Shown: piece after piece, positions 8,463 through 18,587 of the stretch
How the letters are laid out: each line of letters opens with the position of its first letter
Numbering within the stretch: the stretch's first letter is position 1
NCBI GenBank assembly: GCA_946480715.1
Contig: CAMLKK010000010.1
Coordinates: forward strand, 1-64,000
Direction: 5' to 3'
Source: an uncultured Bacteriovorax sp.
GTDB taxonomy: Bacteria; Bdellovibrionota; Bacteriovoracia; Bacteriovoracales; Bacteriovoracaceae
DNA: 64,000 bases
Program-made: the position numbers and the translations under genes
The notes under the pieces: model-generated
The model's database searches: none
What the model was told of the DNA's origin: nothing
The model's input: the letters and a program-made list of their open reading frames with translations, nothing else

Positions 8463-9196
8463 CTACTCAATGGTTACTTATATTAGGATGGTTTTTTTTA
8501 CTTATTGTTCTGGAAAGAGCAAAGCCCTTAAGGCCACTCACCTATTCCTTTAAAAAGCATTCTGCACTTAACGTGGGCTATTTTCTTCTTAGCGCTCCCT
8601 TTAATCGATTAATGTCTTTGTTCTTTTTATCATCAATTGCAAGTCAGCCTTCTCTGTTTTCTCTTCCAACATTTGCAGGGAGATCTTTTTTCATTCTCAT
8701 TTTGTTAGATCTCATTCTCTATTACTGGCACCGGCTCAATCATGAAGTACCATTCTTGTGGCGTTTTCATAAGTTTCATCATGCAGATCGAGAAATGGAT
8801 GCGACAACAGCGTTACGATTTCATTTGGGCGAATTCTTTTTCTCAGCTCTTTTTAAGGCGATGATAATTTTTGTTTTGGGAATTAAAGTTTATGAATATG
8901 TTCAGTTTGAAATTTTTGTAACGACAGCTGCGCTTTTTCATCACTCTAATATTAAACTTCCTTCAGCTTTCGAAAAGTTTGTTTCGCTTTTAATTGTAAC
9001 TCCAAATTTTCATCATGCTCATCACTCTGAAGTGAAACACGAAACGAATTCAAACTATTCAACAGTGTTTAATGTTTGGGATAAATTGCATAGGACTTAT
9101 ACAAAAAAGGCCACTGGTGAGATCACCATTGGCCTAGATAATATTCCGGTTACGCCTTCTTTTTTGGACGGTCTGAAACTGCCTTGGAAGAATTAG
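8453..9196 (+). CDS. Fatty acid hydroxylase/sterol desaturase family membrane di-iron enzyme
   Basis: 247 residues from a TTG start overlapping msrA by 10 nt. It has at least four hydrophobic segments and the His clusters that bind two irons: WHRLNH, HKFHH and HHAHH. The family hydroxylates or desaturates lipids at the membrane. The particular lipid substrate is not evident. The 3' end overlaps the convergent helicase gene by 47 nt. No ATG offers a better start. Confidence 0.87.
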   Translation: MAITTQWLLILGWFFLLIVLERAKPLRPLTYSFKKHSALNVGYFLLSAPFNRLMSLFFLSSIASQPSLFSLPTFAGRSFFILILLDLILYYWHRLNHEVPFLWRFHKFHHADREMDATTALRFHLGEFFFSALFKAMIIFVLGIKVYEYVQFEIFVTTAALFHHSNIKLPSAFEKFVSLLIVTPNFHHAHHSEVKHETNSNYSTVFNVWDKLHRTYTKKATGEITIGLDNIPVTPSFLDGLKLPWKN

Positions 9197-10442
9197 GTCG
9201 GCGTCTATTCTGAGGTCTTCTTGGTCCTCTGTTTTCAGCATCGATCAGGGCTTTAGCTTTTCCAGAAGAAAGAGTTTTAGCTTCAACAACGGCGCTAGAG
9301 TGAAAGGGATGATCCGTTACGGCTTCAATTTTTTTACCTATTAATTTTTCAATATCTCTCAAAAAAGCTTTTTCTTCATGATCGCAGAATGAAATAGCAG
9401 AACCTTTGGTGCCAGCGCGTGCAGTTCTTCCAATACGATGAACATAACTTTCTGGATCATTGGGAAGATCAAAATTTACAACATGAGTGATGTCATCAAT
9501 ATCAATTCCACGTGCCGCAATGTCAGTTGCAATAAGTACTCTTATTTTACCATTTCTGAAGTTCTCAAGCGCCCTTTGACGTGCGGTTTGAGATTTATTG
9601 CCATGAATAGCTTCAGAGGTAATTCCACTCTTTTCAAGGAATTCAGAAATTCTATTTGCACCATGTTTTGTGCGGCTGAATACAATAACTTTTTTCAGAT
9701 CTGACTTATCCAAAACATGCTTGAGAAGTGAGCGCTTTTTTTCACGATCAACAAACATTACAGATTGTGTGATTAGTTCTGCAGTCGAGGACACAGGAGT
9801 TACCTCAATTCGCGCGGGTGTTGTTAAAATCGAATTTGCAAGTTTTTCAATCTCAACAGGCATCGTTGCTGAAAAGAAAAGATTATGTCTTTTAGGAGGA
9901 AGCTGCTGGAGAATTTTTTTAATGTCGTGAATGAAACCCATATCAAGCATACGATCTGCTTCATCCAGGACAAATACTTCAAGACCGCTTAGCTTCAATG
10001 CACCTTGGTTCATTAAATCAAGTAGTCGACCAGGAGTTGCAACAAGAACGTCCACTCCAAATGAGAGCGCTTTAACTTGAGGGGCCTGTCCAACACCGCC
10101 GAAAATAACAGCATACTTTAAGTGCGTATGTTTACCGTAATCGCTAAAACTTTGATGGACCTGGATCGCCAATTCTCGTGTTGGAGTTAGAACTAATGTG
10201 CGAGTGTGCTTAGGATGAGCTCTACGTTTACTTTTACAAAGTTCTTCAATGATAGGAAGTGCAAAAGCAGCTGTTTTCCCAGTACCCGTCTGCGCCACTC
10301 CTAGAAGATCTTTTCCCTCTAAAAGAAGAGGTATTGCTTGTTCTTGAATTGGTGTCGGATGAGTATAACTAAATTCTTCTAAGGCCTTTAAAAGCGGAGC
10401 TGACAGCTTTAAGTCAGCAAAAGTACATTTTTTATTTTCCAT
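9150..10442 (-). CDS. rhlE: DEAD-box RNA helicase, RhlE type
   Basis: 430 residues. It unwinds short RNA duplexes. Motifs in order: Q motif ([11 protein letters not shown]), I ([11 protein letters not shown]), Ia (PTRELAIQ), II ([13 protein letters not shown]), III (FFSATMP), IV ([11 protein letters not shown]), V ([11 protein letters not shown]), VI ([10 protein letters not shown]). The short basic tail ([13 protein letters not shown]) is typical of RhlE. I prefer the ATG at 10442; a GTG at 10457 would overlap the upstream transglutaminase stop. Its tail overlaps the convergent hydroxylase by 47 nt. Confidence 0.93.
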   Translation of the reverse strand: MENKKCTFADLKLSAPLLKALEEFSYTHPTPIQEQAIPLLLEGKDLLGVAQTGTGKTAAFALPIIEELCKSKRRAHPKHTRTLVLTPTRELAIQVHQSFSDYGKHTHLKYAVIFGGVGQAPQVKALSFGVDVLVATPGRLLDLMNQGALKLSGLEVFVLDEADRMLDMGFIHDIKKILQQLPPKRHNLFFSATMPVEIEKLANSILTTPARIEVTPVSSTAELITQSVMFVDREKKRSLLKHVLDKSDLKKVIVFSRTKHGANRISEFLEKSGITSEAIHGNKSQTARQRALENFRNGKIRVLIATDIAARGIDIDDITHVVNFDLPNDPESYVHRIGRTARAGTKGSAISFCDHEEKAFLRDIEKLIGKKIEAVTDHPFHSSAVVEAKTLSSGKAKALIDAENRGPRRPQNRRRPNSSKAVSDRPKKKA

Positions 10443-10453
10443 GATTTTCAGTA

Positions 10454-12340
10454 TCACTCTTCAATAGCATCATGCAATGATTTGTTTCCATAAATATGCT
10501 CTAAATAAGAGTCCGTTTCCCTATGGATTTGCTGGCTTTCTTTTGGAAAAGCTTTTAGGCATCGGAGTTTAAATTGCATTGCCGTCTCTGAAGGAGCTTT
10601 CTCTAGCCCCCGCTTACTCATTTTTCTAAGAAAATGAAAATATCGTTTTTCAGCGGAATGAGATCTTTTTCGATCAATAAATACGAAGAGAAAATAAAAA
10701 AACATTAAAAAGATAACGATTGTTAAACTAAAAAACCAACCTGGCCGAACATTTAAAAAGTTTATTCTTCTTAACAAATCAGCCTGAGCATCTCTATCCA
10801 AGTTAAAAACATTTGTAGAAAATTTAGAGTTAAGTGAATCAATATAAAGTGAAATATTTTTTATTAGGTCGAAAGAAAACAAGCTTCGATCGATCTTCAG
10901 GTTAAAAATTTCCAGAAAAGGATTTAATTGCTGGAAAAATTCGCCTGCATTCATAACAAGGCGTGAAGGCACAACGAGTCCTGTTGGGTCTACTCTCACC
11001 CAACCTCGTTCGGATAAATATATTTCTACCCATGCGTGCGCATCTTGCTCTCGCACAATAATTGAACCATCAAATGGATTTTTTTCTCCACCCAGATAAC
11101 CAACTACCACTCGACTAGGTAAATTAATTGTTCTCGCTAGAAAGGCAAAAGCAGCAGAGAAGTGAGTGCAATAGCCATCTTTGCCCGTCATTAGAAAATC
11201 TTCAACACTGTTGTATGCAGGAGGTGTTAGGCTGTAATGAAATTCTCTTTCCTTAAATTTTTTTACAAGGATTTTTAGTCTTGCTGATTCGTCCATATTC
11301 AAGTCGATCTGTGAAAAAAACTTGTTACGAACTTCATCTACTCTGTTTGAGTTTAATTTAAGCCCTTTTCGCTTCATCAAATCATTGAAAAATATTTGTG
11401 TGTCTCCGTAGTTTCCTTGAACATCATAAATAAGTTCACCGCGAAGTGGTTGTTTTAAACGATGAGAACCATCTAGATAGCTGTTGGTGCTTAGTGGGGA
11501 ATAAACACGGTTGCGTCCATCAAGAGTCGGGAGGAATTCTTTTACCTTCTCTAAAAGCTCAACTCGATACTTAAATTGCGGAACAGGAACTTCGAGTGGT
11601 TCTGATTTGAGATTGTGAAAACCACTTTTCCACTCTTGATTTTTATTCTCCCACAACAGATGAGATCTCCAATAAAGTAAAGTTGGATTTAAATTCTCAT
11701 TTTCAAGTCCAAAAACTTTAAAGACTTGGGTGGTGGATGGATTTAAGGCCGGTAATTCACGGAAGCTAAATTGCGTACTCACACCAGAATAAGCAGACTG
11801 GAGTTCACCAGTGTTAATAAATCCTTGCGTGAAGCGAGGAAATGTAAAAAACAATAGCAACGCAAATACTAAAGCTGGAAGTACAATGAGAAAAATTCTT
11901 TTTAAGCTCAATAAACTTATTTCATAATTTCTTATTTTTATAATGTAATAAAAATAAAAAATCATCTTCAGCATTCCCATTAGAAAAACTAAGAGTGATG
12001 AGTTTAATAAAAATAAACTGCACTCTGAAAGCGCGAGTATAAGGAACATGTTAAAATGATCTTTTTCGTTATCCAGCTCCCAGGATTTCAGAGAGGCAAG
12101 AATTAATAAAAACGAGACTGCGCATTCTGTGCTGACAAGCTTTTCAAAAAGCGTTCGTAACAATATTAATGATGAAGCCAGTAAAACTATTTTTGTTACA
12201 TTTCTCGACATCTTATGGGTCAGAAACCAGGATAGAGTGAGAGACATTACAGTGAAGAAAAGTATTTGAACTGGAACTTCGTTGTAAACAACAGCAACGT
12301 TAAGAGCAATAATGAGGCTTGTGTAAAGTTTAACTTTCAT
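10454..12340 (-). CDS. Transglutaminase-like membrane protein, TgpA type
   Basis: 628 residues from an ATG at 12340 that overlaps the DUF58 gene by 11 nt; a longer TTG-started frame would overlap by 86 nt. The first ~180 residues hold about six membrane helices (DUF3488-like). A periplasmic transglutaminase-like core follows with all three catalytic residues: Cys in [11 protein letters not shown], His in DAHAWVEI and Asp in RVDPTG. One more membrane helix and a short DUF4129-like cytoplasmic tail end the protein. In the well-known MoxR-DUF58-TgpA operons this protein supports envelope integrity by an unknown reaction. Confidence 0.9.
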   Translation of the reverse strand: MKVKLYTSLIIALNVAVVYNEVPVQILFFTVMSLTLSWFLTHKMSRNVTKIVLLASSLILLRTLFEKLVSTECAVSFLLILASLKSWELDNEKDHFNMFLILALSECSLFLLNSSLLVFLMGMLKMIFYFYYIIKIRNYEISLLSLKRIFLIVLPALVFALLLFFTFPRFTQGFINTGELQSAYSGVSTQFSFRELPALNPSTTQVFKVFGLENENLNPTLLYWRSHLLWENKNQEWKSGFHNLKSEPLEVPVPQFKYRVELLEKVKEFLPTLDGRNRVYSPLSTNSYLDGSHRLKQPLRGELIYDVQGNYGDTQIFFNDLMKRKGLKLNSNRVDEVRNKFFSQIDLNMDESARLKILVKKFKEREFHYSLTPPAYNSVEDFLMTGKDGYCTHFSAAFAFLARTINLPSRVVVGYLGGEKNPFDGSIIVREQDAHAWVEIYLSERGWVRVDPTGLVVPSRLVMNAGEFFQQLNPFLEIFNLKIDRSLFSFDLIKNISLYIDSLNSKFSTNVFNLDRDAQADLLRRINFLNVRPGWFFSLTIVIFLMFFYFLFVFIDRKRSHSAEKRYFHFLRKMSKRGLEKAPSETAMQFKLRCLKAFPKESQQIHRETDSYLEHIYGNKSLHDAIEE

Positions 12341-13241
12341 ATGTCGCCAAAAGATCCATGCAATGCTTGAAATGTTTTTGCGAGCGATCGGGTGAAACTT
12401 CAAGTGAATCACCAACTTTAATACCGTACATAATTTGAGATGCTTGAAGTTTATGGATGGCGTACGACAGAGATTTTAAATTATTCTCGATGTTTTTATT
12501 ATTATCAACGGATAATAAAACGACTGATTTCTCCTGAAGACAAAATGTTTTTAAAAGTTTCTCCTCGCTCTTTGCAAATTTTTTCCAATCCAGTTGCTTC
12601 ATTGAATCACCCAACTGAAAAGGGCGATAGCTAAATTCATCATCCGACTCATTTTCATGCGCGTTAACCTGTGTTTCTTTATGCAAACCCAAGTTTAATC
12701 TTTCTGGATGGACAAGCACTTCCTTGTCGATTTTAAAATAGGTGAAGCATCTAAAGAAATTCAAAGGAAATGACGTCTCAACTTGAAGGGCCATTATATG
12801 GCCGCGTCCTCGCTTTAATCCTCTAATTTTTAATTCAGTCGTTGTTGTATTGTCCGTAACATTGAAGTTGGAAAATGGATTCAACTCTACATTTGATCCA
12901 ATAATCTTTGCATGAAGGGAAAAGTGGCCGTGATTATTACCATTAAAGTGAAGCTTGCATAGACTCCATTCCTGGTCGTGAAGCGAATCGATATGAAGTT
13001 GAATAAGTTTTAGTTTGTTCAAGTTGTAATGAGAATAAAACATTGAACTTAAACACAAACAAAAAAGAATGAAGTTGAACAAGAGAACATAGTTGTTTGC
13101 GTACACTAGACCCATGATAAGAAGCAAAAAGTTTAAGGCCAGAACTTTGAAACCATCGGCCGTCGGCAAAATATAAACGGGATGCTTACGATCACTTGCG
13201 GCCAGTTTTTGTGTAAATCTTGCCTCAAGTTTTTTAATCAC
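12330..13241 (-). CDS. DUF58 domain protein
   Basis: 303 residues. Two hydrophobic segments near residues 30-70 anchor it. The C-terminal half has the DUF58 signature FSYRPFQLGDSMKQLDWKKF followed by a von Willebrand A-like stretch (VVLLSVDNN). Members work with MoxR ATPases. The start overlaps the MoxR stop by 4 nt (ATGA), typical of translational coupling. Confidence 0.9.
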   Translation of the reverse strand: MIKKLEARFTQKLAASDRKHPVYILPTADGFKVLALNFLLLIMGLVYANNYVLLFNFILFCLCLSSMFYSHYNLNKLKLIQLHIDSLHDQEWSLCKLHFNGNNHGHFSLHAKIIGSNVELNPFSNFNVTDNTTTTELKIRGLKRGRGHIMALQVETSFPLNFFRCFTYFKIDKEVLVHPERLNLGLHKETQVNAHENESDDEFSYRPFQLGDSMKQLDWKKFAKSEEKLLKTFCLQEKSVVLLSVDNNKNIENNLKSLSYAIHKLQASQIMYGIKVGDSLEVSPDRSQKHFKHCMDLLATYES

Positions 13242-14158
13242 GGATGATCGACCTTAACCATGTTGATCAATCTATCACAGAGAAGAAACTCTTGATCCGT
13301 GTTTTGTTGCAGATATGGTGATAGTCGATGCGATAAAACATTGGGAAGTACAGCTTTAATGTCATCCGGTAAAACATATGACCTGCTATGAATATAGGCC
13401 CAGGCCTTAGAGGCATTCACAAGATCCTTTCCAGCTCTCGGACTTAAAGCTTGAAAAAGCGGATCGCGTCTGCTGCAAGCTAAAAGTTCCATGACATAAT
13501 CAATGAGTTTTTCTGAAACTTTGATCTCCTTCACACTCTGACGAAGAAGTGAATGATCATTTTCATTGAAAATTGGTTTTAATGATTGCAGGCCATCAAC
13601 ATGTTCAAAACTCGAAATAATATTTCTTTCGTGTGAAACATCAGGGTAGCCAATTTTCATCTTCATCATAAATCGATCAAGTTGAGATTCTGGTAAAGGG
13701 TGAGTTCCAATTTGATGCCTTGGATTTTGAGTGGCCAAAACAAAAAATGGTCTAGGAAGTTCAATTGATTTTCCATCAAGAGTGACTTGCTTTTCTTCCA
13801 TCGCCTCTAGTAATGCACTTTGAGTTTTTGGAGTTCCTCGGTTCAACTCATCAGCAAGAATAAATTGATTGAATATGGGACCAGGTAGGAGGTTAAATTT
13901 TTTCAAATCAGCATCGTAAATTTGAATTCCTAACAAATCTGAAGGCATGAGGTCGTTAGTGAACTGAATGCGAGCAAAAGACAAATGCAAAAGTTTTGCA
14001 ATTGTTTTTGCAAAAGTCGTTTTTCCCATTCCAGGTACATCTTCAATGAGAAGATGACCTTCAGTGAGAAAACAGCAGAGTGCGAGTTTTACTTCTCTTT
14101 CTTTACCTAAAATAGATTTAGCAGAAGAATTTATAAAAGACTGGATGCTCTGATTCAT
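13238..14158 (-). CDS. MoxR-family AAA+ ATPase
   Basis: 306 residues from the ATG at 14158 (MNQSIQSFINSS); a longer frame reads through the divergent exporter promoter and is unlikely. It has Walker A (GMGKTT), Walker B (FILADELNRG), a sensor 1 region (ATQNPRHQ) and the Arg-containing LPESQLDRFM. MoxR proteins act as chaperone-like ATPases for the DUF58/VWA proteins encoded next to them, here coupled by a 4-nt overlap. First gene of the operon MoxR-DUF58-TgpA-rhlE. Confidence 0.92.
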   Translation of the reverse strand: MNQSIQSFINSSAKSILGKEREVKLALCCFLTEGHLLIEDVPGMGKTTFAKTIAKLLHLSFARIQFTNDLMPSDLLGIQIYDADLKKFNLLPGPIFNQFILADELNRGTPKTQSALLEAMEEKQVTLDGKSIELPRPFFVLATQNPRHQIGTHPLPESQLDRFMMKMKIGYPDVSHERNIISSFEHVDGLQSLKPIFNENDHSLLRQSVKEIKVSEKLIDYVMELLACSRRDPLFQALSPRAGKDLVNASKAWAYIHSRSYVLPDDIKAVLPNVLSHRLSPYLQQNTDQEFLLCDRLINMVKVDHP

Positions 14159-14210
14159 ATAAACTCGATGTTCAAGGCTTTTGATTATTATATTCGCGTT
14201 CGAGAAAAAG

Positions 14211-14954
14211 ATGATTGAAAATTTAATTTTAACAATGATGGGATTTTTAACTGGATTGATAGACTCGGTCGTTGGCGGTGGTGGACTGATTTCCTTGCCT
14301 ACTTTGTCGATTGTGATAGCACCCGGAGCACCGGCAATTGGTACTAATAAAATCGTTGGTGTAACAGGGGCGCTGATTGCACTCATCGTTTATGTGAGAA
14401 AAGGACACTTACAAGTCAGAGAGGGAATCCTTTTTTGTGTCTATTGCGCGATTGGATCTTTTCTAGGTAGTTCACTGGCACCATATGTTGCCAAAGAGTT
14501 TTTTCGATACCTGATGATTGTGATGTGTCCGTTGATACTTTCCATTGTCTGGAATAAAGAAAAATTTTTTCAACAAAGACCAGATTTTAAACGTCCTCAT
14601 GCTTCATTGTTTTTTATCTGGGGTATCCTTAGTGGTTTTTACGACGGCTTCTTTGGTCCAGGTGGCGGAACATTTATGTTTTTAGGTCTTTTTATGGGAA
14701 CTGGCTTACCGCTTCTTCCTTCAATCGCTATTTCAAAACTGGCCAATACATTTTCAGCAGGAACAGCACTTATAACGTACTCAATTAATGGTTACGTACA
14801 CTGGGTTGAAGGTGCAGTGATGGCCATTGGTATGTCTGTTGGATCTTATATCGGTGCAAGTTATGCCAGTAAAGCTGCTGAGAAAATAGTAAGACCAATG
14901 TTGATGTTTATCGTTTTACTTTTGATGGTAAAACTAATGTGGTTTGAGAATTAA
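14211..14954 (+). CDS. TSUP family (TauE/SafE) membrane transporter
   Basis: 247 residues from the ATG at 14211; a TTG at 14181 would add ten residues. There are about eight hydrophobic segments in two repeats, each with the family motif: DSVVGGGGLISLP near residue 18 and DGFFGPGGGTFM near 138. Members export sulfite, sulfoacetate or similar anions. It diverges from the MoxR operon and ends at a shared bidirectional terminator. Confidence 0.9.
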   Translation: MIENLILTMMGFLTGLIDSVVGGGGLISLPTLSIVIAPGAPAIGTNKIVGVTGALIALIVYVRKGHLQVREGILFCVYCAIGSFLGSSLAPYVAKEFFRYLMIVMCPLILSIVWNKEKFFQQRPDFKRPHASLFFIWGILSGFYDGFFGPGGGTFMFLGLFMGTGLPLLPSIAISKLANTFSAGTALITYSINGYVHWVEGAVMAIGMSVGSYIGASYASKAAEKIVRPMLMFIVLLLMVKLMWFEN

Positions 14955-14979
14955 AAAAGGCCGGGTTCCCGGCCTTTTT
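14953..14979. terminator. Bidirectional intrinsic terminator between the TSUP gene and pstS
   Basis: A perfect stem AAAAAAGGCCGGG / CCCGGCCTTTTT with a TT loop sits between two convergent genes. Poly-A on one side and poly-T on the other let it stop transcription from both directions. Confidence 0.9.
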
Positions 14980-14981
14980 AA

Positions 14982-15971
14982 TTAAAGTAATGAAGATAAT
15001 TTATCGCTCATTTTTTTCGGTAGTGGTGCGTAGTGCAGACCTTCAGCAAAAGATTGTCCTTTTGTTAAGGCCCACTTCAGAAAAGCTTTTGTCGCAGCAA
15101 TTGCTGGCGATTTTGGATCTTCAGGAAGAAGAATGTAAGTGAATGCAGAAATTGGATAAGCTCCTTTTTCATTTGCATTGATGATCGACATTCTCATGTC
15201 ACCTTTTAGATCTTTTACACTGCTACCAGCACTTGTAATTGATTTAACATTCGGTGAAGTAAATTCGCCTTTAGCGTTTTTAATTTTTGCTACATTTAAT
15301 TTGTTATTTAAAGCGTACGCTAATTCCATGTATCCAATTGCACCGTCAGTCTGAGAAACCATGGCCGTAACACCTTCGTTACCTTTCGCCCCGATTCCTG
15401 CAGGCCAGTTAACGTTTTTACCAACGCCAACTTGTGTTTTCCAATCTGGAGATACTGCACCTAAATATTCTGTAAAAACTGCTGTTGTTCCTGAACCATC
15501 GGCCCTTCTCACAACAAGAATGTCTGTAGCTGGAAGTTTCGCTTTTGGGTTTAGTTTTGTAATCGCAGGATCGTTCCATTTAGAAATCTTTCCTTGAAAG
15601 ATTTGAGCGATTGTTAAGCCATCCAACATTAAATCGGCAGGAACACCCGTTGCATTGTAAGCAACAGCAACTGCACCCATAACCGTTGGAATGTGTTTAA
15701 TTGGAAGTTTAGCTTGTTTGAGCTCTTCGTCTGACATAACAGCATCTGTTGCTCCAAAATCTACTGTTTGGGCAAGAACTTGTTTAACTCCTCCTCCACT
15801 TCCAATGGATTGGTAATTGAATTCAACGTCGGCCTTAATCTTTTTATATTCAGCAAACCACTTTGAATAAATAGGATAAGGAAATGTAGCCCCTGCACCG
15901 TTAACTTTTTGAGCAGCAGAAACAGTAAGAGACATAGACAATAAAAGAAACATCAATAGATTTTTTAGCAC
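14982..15971 (-). CDS. pstS: Phosphate ABC transporter substrate-binding protein
   Basis: 329 residues from a GTG with GAGG 7 nt upstream. A signal peptide ends near VSAA-QK. The mature protein opens NGAGATFPYPIYSKW and carries the phosphate-binding loops (YQSIGSGGG, DFGATDAVMS, RADGSGTTAVF). It binds periplasmic phosphate for PstCAB. No pstC, pstA, pstB, phoU or phoB is next to it, so it is an orphan here. Upstream on the same strand, behind its own terminator, is a porin-like gene that may serve the same solute. Confidence 0.93.
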   Translation of the reverse strand: MLKNLLMFLLLSMSLTVSAAQKVNGAGATFPYPIYSKWFAEYKKIKADVEFNYQSIGSGGGVKQVLAQTVDFGATDAVMSDEELKQAKLPIKHIPTVMGAVAVAYNATGVPADLMLDGLTIAQIFQGKISKWNDPAITKLNPKAKLPATDILVVRRADGSGTTAVFTEYLGAVSPDWKTQVGVGKNVNWPAGIGAKGNEGVTAMVSQTDGAIGYMELAYALNNKLNVAKIKNAKGEFTSPNVKSITSAGSSVKDLKGDMRMSIINANEKGAYPISAFTYILLPEDPKSPAIAATKAFLKWALTKGQSFAEGLHYAPLPKKMSDKLSSLL

Positions 15972-16056
15972 TTTTAACCTCGCAGTAAAAAAGACTCGAT
16001 TATTTCAACATCATAATGGATTGTCATAGAAGTTGTAATGTCAGGATTGAGTTAAG

Positions 16057-16084
16057 AATAAAAAAAGGGAGCTCGAAAGCTCCC
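16057..16084 (-). terminator. Intrinsic terminator of the porin-like gene
   Basis: On the minus strand a 7-bp stem GGGAGCT/AGCTCCC (16067-16073 with 16078-16084) is followed by a U-rich run. It separates the porin-like gene from pstS. Confidence 0.8.
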
Positions 16085-16126
16085 CTAACTTCTTGCAAGA
16101 AAAGACGCGAGAAATTGTTTTAAAGA

Positions 16127-17227
16127 TTAGATATCAGCTTTGAAGCCTAACCAAACTCTTCTATCTGTGATTTTAGAGTTTGTAGCTGCAGTGTTATCGA
16201 ATTTCTTTGTGTCATTAGAGAACATAAGGTGATAACGGAAGTTAACATCTGCCATTGGCTTCCAGTTTGTTCCGAATGCATATGCATTACGTTTGAAATC
16301 CAAAGTGTTAGTTTCAGAATCAAATTTGTCATTGATGTAATATGCAATTGGAGTGAACTCACCAGCAGCATAAGCAACGCTTGTGTAAATTGACTTAGTT
16401 TCTTCTTTTACGAAAGTAGTTGTTGTACCAGAATTTCTGTTTTCTTTTTCGTAAGTTTTGTAATCGGCATCAATGATGAATCCAGCAACTTCTGATCTGA
16501 AACCAACGTTCCATAAAGTATTGTCACCATCTTTTGTTGTCGCACCAGCAGCTGCATCAACGTCACCGTTTTGCTTAGCAAGCGTGTAGCCAAGAGTTGG
16601 TTGGAAAACCTTTTCAGCGAAGCTTCCTGTGTAGTATGCACCCATTGCTACACCAGTGTTCTTTCTTTCAGCACCTGTTGCATCTGTGAACGTTTTGTTT
16701 GGATTTGAAAGTGCTAGTGTAAGCATGTTCGTTTCAGCAAACTTGTAAATACCAGAAGCACCCCAACGGTAATCACCAACGTCAGCTTTAAAGTTTGTTG
16801 CCGCTTGAGAAACCAGGAATACGTCTGTACCAGAAACATAAGACTCACGTCCGTATGCATCTACCCAATTCTGACGACCAACGCGAGTCGTGAACCATTG
16901 GTTCTTGTGATCAACATATAGGTAATCCATTAATGTTGAATCCCCGTTACCAACTTCTCTAGCTGTTGCTGGAGTAGCTCCAGTTGACATGAATCTATAA
17001 CGGAAACGGTATGAAAGATTTTCGTTAATGTTACCCATTAAGTTTAATCTGATTAAGCTGTTAGAAAAGTTGTTCCACTTTTCAGTAGTTGTTGTACCAG
17101 CAGTTGCCGTTGTTTTTACATTAGCATTAACGAAGTCACCGCGACCTTCAAGATTGAATTTGTAATCAAATGCTGATGCAGTCGTCGAGAGAATCGCTAG
17201 CGATGAAATCGCAAGTACCTTTTTCAT
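16127..17227 (-). CDS. Outer-membrane porin-like beta-barrel protein
   Basis: 366 residues with a clean signal peptide (KKVLAISSLAILSTTASA). The mature part is a string of alternating amphipathic strands with polar, Thr/Asn/Gly-rich loops (for example YRFRYRF, FTTRVGRQNW), typical of trimeric porins or OprP-like channels. It ends with a strand (VWLGFKADI). It probably forms an outer-membrane pore; specificity for phosphate is suggested only by its neighbour pstS. A strong SD (AAGGAAGG) precedes the ATG. The small frames inside it on the same strand are shadows. Confidence 0.8.
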   Translation of the reverse strand: MKKVLAISSLAILSTTASAFDYKFNLEGRGDFVNANVKTTATAGTTTTEKWNNFSNSLIRLNLMGNINENLSYRFRYRFMSTGATPATAREVGNGDSTLMDYLYVDHKNQWFTTRVGRQNWVDAYGRESYVSGTDVFLVSQAATNFKADVGDYRWGASGIYKFAETNMLTLALSNPNKTFTDATGAERKNTGVAMGAYYTGSFAEKVFQPTLGYTLAKQNGDVDAAAGATTKDGDNTLWNVGFRSEVAGFIIDADYKTYEKENRNSGTTTTFVKEETKSIYTSVAYAAGEFTPIAYYINDKFDSETNTLDFKRNAYAFGTNWKPMADVNFRYHLMFSNDTKKFDNTAATNSKITDRRVWLGFKADI

Positions 17228-17259
17228 TTTCCTTCCTTGAAAATAGAACGTTAGTAGTT

Positions 17260-17273
17260 ATACAAAACTGTAT
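17260..17273. promoter_or_regulatory. Short palindrome upstream of the porin-like gene
   Basis: ATACA-AAAC-TGTAT lies ~33 nt before the porin ATG, in the divergent region 17228-17367. It could be an operator or part of a promoter; I see no clear Pho box. Confidence 0.25.
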
Positions 17274-17367
17274 TAGATAGATTAGAACAGAGAATAAGAT
17301 TTTGAGGAAATGAATTTTTTATAAAGATTTTTTCAATAATTGGAGAAATCTCACTTAGAATAGTTTC

Positions 17368-18087
17368 ATGGAAACGTTGGAACAAAATTTTAAATCTGAA
17401 ACTAAAACAATCAAGTTTTTGTATCGTGCATTTTTCTTCATAGTTCATTTAGCAATTATGACAGAGATAGTAGATAACCCTAAATTTAGATTTGGCTTAA
17501 GACTCGTGTTCTTTTTATGGTTTGCGAAGCCTTATTTTAAAACAATCATCAATCGCTATTATACATTTTGGACATTCTCAATATTGTTAGTATTCCACCT
17601 TTCATACAAAGCATATGAACAATATTTTATTCATCCTCATCCGCATATTGGATTTTTATACTTAACATCTGTCCTCATTCTTTTTTTAAAAATGTATATT
17701 CTCTCCTCCCCCATCTATTATCCTCAAGTAAGTTGGTGGGAATATGACTTTAGATATAGAGACGATTTGAAAATTACGGTTAAGGCCGATGATGGTGAAA
17801 TGCCAGCGCGCTTAACCGATCTTAGAAGGCATGCTGGTTGTGTTGCTTTATTTAAAGAATTGAAGTTAGGTCAAGAGATCACACTCTCAGCAAATTTAGA
17901 TAATGATAGTGTTTTATTGAAGGGCCAGGTCATGAGCAAGCGCCGCGATTTAATTGGTCGACCACTTATTTATGGTGTTCAATTTAAATTCGATAGTCGT
18001 AGCAATAAAAAACGCTATAGTCTTCTTGAGCGACTTTGGAAAAAACAAAAAGTATCAAAAAAGAAAATGAAGTTTGCCAATGCATGA
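17368..18087 (+). CDS. Membrane protein with a C-terminal PilZ-like domain
   Basis: 239 residues. About four membrane helices occupy residues 25-120. The cytoplasmic remainder looks like a degenerate PilZ beta-barrel: an Arg-rich RYRDDLKI strand, then DLRRHAGCV where the D-x-S-x-x-G motif would be, and a final VQFKFDSRSNKKR strand. PilZ domains bind cyclic di-GMP; the altered motif makes binding uncertain. A very basic tail ends the protein, and tadA overlaps its last codons. Confidence 0.6.
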   Translation: METLEQNFKSETKTIKFLYRAFFFIVHLAIMTEIVDNPKFRFGLRLVFFLWFAKPYFKTIINRYYTFWTFSILLVFHLSYKAYEQYFIHPHPHIGFLYLTSVLILFLKMYILSSPIYYPQVSWWEYDFRYRDDLKITVKADDGEMPARLTDLRRHAGCVALFKELKLGQEITLSANLDNDSVLLKGQVMSKRRDLIGRPLIYGVQFKFDSRSNKKRYSLLERLWKKQKVSKKKMKFANA

Positions 18088-18562
18088 AAATGTAACAGAC
18101 CAACTCTGGCTTATGGATGAAGCTTTGAAAGAAGCTCAAAAAGCTTATCGTGAAGATGAAGTTCCTATAGGGGCAGTCATTGTTGATGAGAAAGGTAATA
18201 TTTTAGCTCGCGCACACAATGAAAAAGAAAAAGTTTTCAATCCATGTGGGCACGCTGAAATCATTGCCATCACAGAAGCTTGTAAAAAAATTGGTAACTG
18301 GCGACTAAGCAATTGCGCCGTCTATGTCACTCTCGAGCCTTGTCCAATGTGCTTAAGTGCCATGATCCAAGCAAGAATTGGAAAACTTTTGTTTGGCGCT
18401 TACGATCCAAAAGGTGGAGCACTTAGTTTGAATTATAATTTTTATAAAGATCAGAAACTAAATCATTCGTTTCCAGTATTGGGCGGCCTCAGACATTTTG
18501 AATGTTCACGGCTTCTTTCGACGTTCTTTAAAGAAAAAAGATCAAACTACAGCAAATTCTAA
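18080..18562 (+). CDS. tadA: tRNA-specific adenosine deaminase
   Basis: 160 residues. It converts A34 to inosine in the tRNA-Arg anticodon. The zinc motif is complete: HAEI with the catalytic Glu and PCPMC with two Cys ligands, plus VTLEP just before. I use the ATG at 18080, overlapping the PilZ-like gene by 8 nt; a TTG two codons earlier is possible. Its stop codon sits at the edge of a 27-bp copy of the tRNA-Ser 3' end. Confidence 0.93.
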   Translation: MHENVTDQLWLMDEALKEAQKAYREDEVPIGAVIVDEKGNILARAHNEKEKVFNPCGHAEIIAITEACKKIGNWRLSNCAVYVTLEPCPMCLSAMIQARIGKLLFGAYDPKGGALSLNYNFYKDQKLNHSFPVLGGLRHFECSRLLSTFFKEKRSNYSKF

Positions 18563-18587
18563 AAAATGGCGGAGAACATGGGATTCG
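18561..18587 (-). repeat. Copy of the tRNA-Ser 3' end (27-bp direct repeat, distal copy)
   Basis: Bases 18561-18587 are identical to 18749-18775. That segment is part of the T-arm, the acceptor 3' strand, the discriminator and CCA of tRNA-Ser, plus six downstream bases. The copies are 188 bp apart and in the same orientation. The distal copy has no tRNA body. The interval is described under findings. Confidence 0.9.

Noticed and set aside
12341..12415. Upstream TTG start for the transglutaminase protein
   Set aside because: It would overlap the DUF58 gene by 86 nt; the ATG at 12340 starts right before the first membrane helix.
14159..14386. Longer N-terminus for the MoxR protein
   Set aside because: It is a low-complexity Pro/Thr/Ile antisense of the exporter gene; the ATG at 14158 gives the normal family length.
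16147..16641. Two same-strand frames within the porin-like gene
   Set aside because: They are out-of-frame shadows rich in Leu/Ser/Gln without SD sites; the porin frame has a signal peptide and strands.
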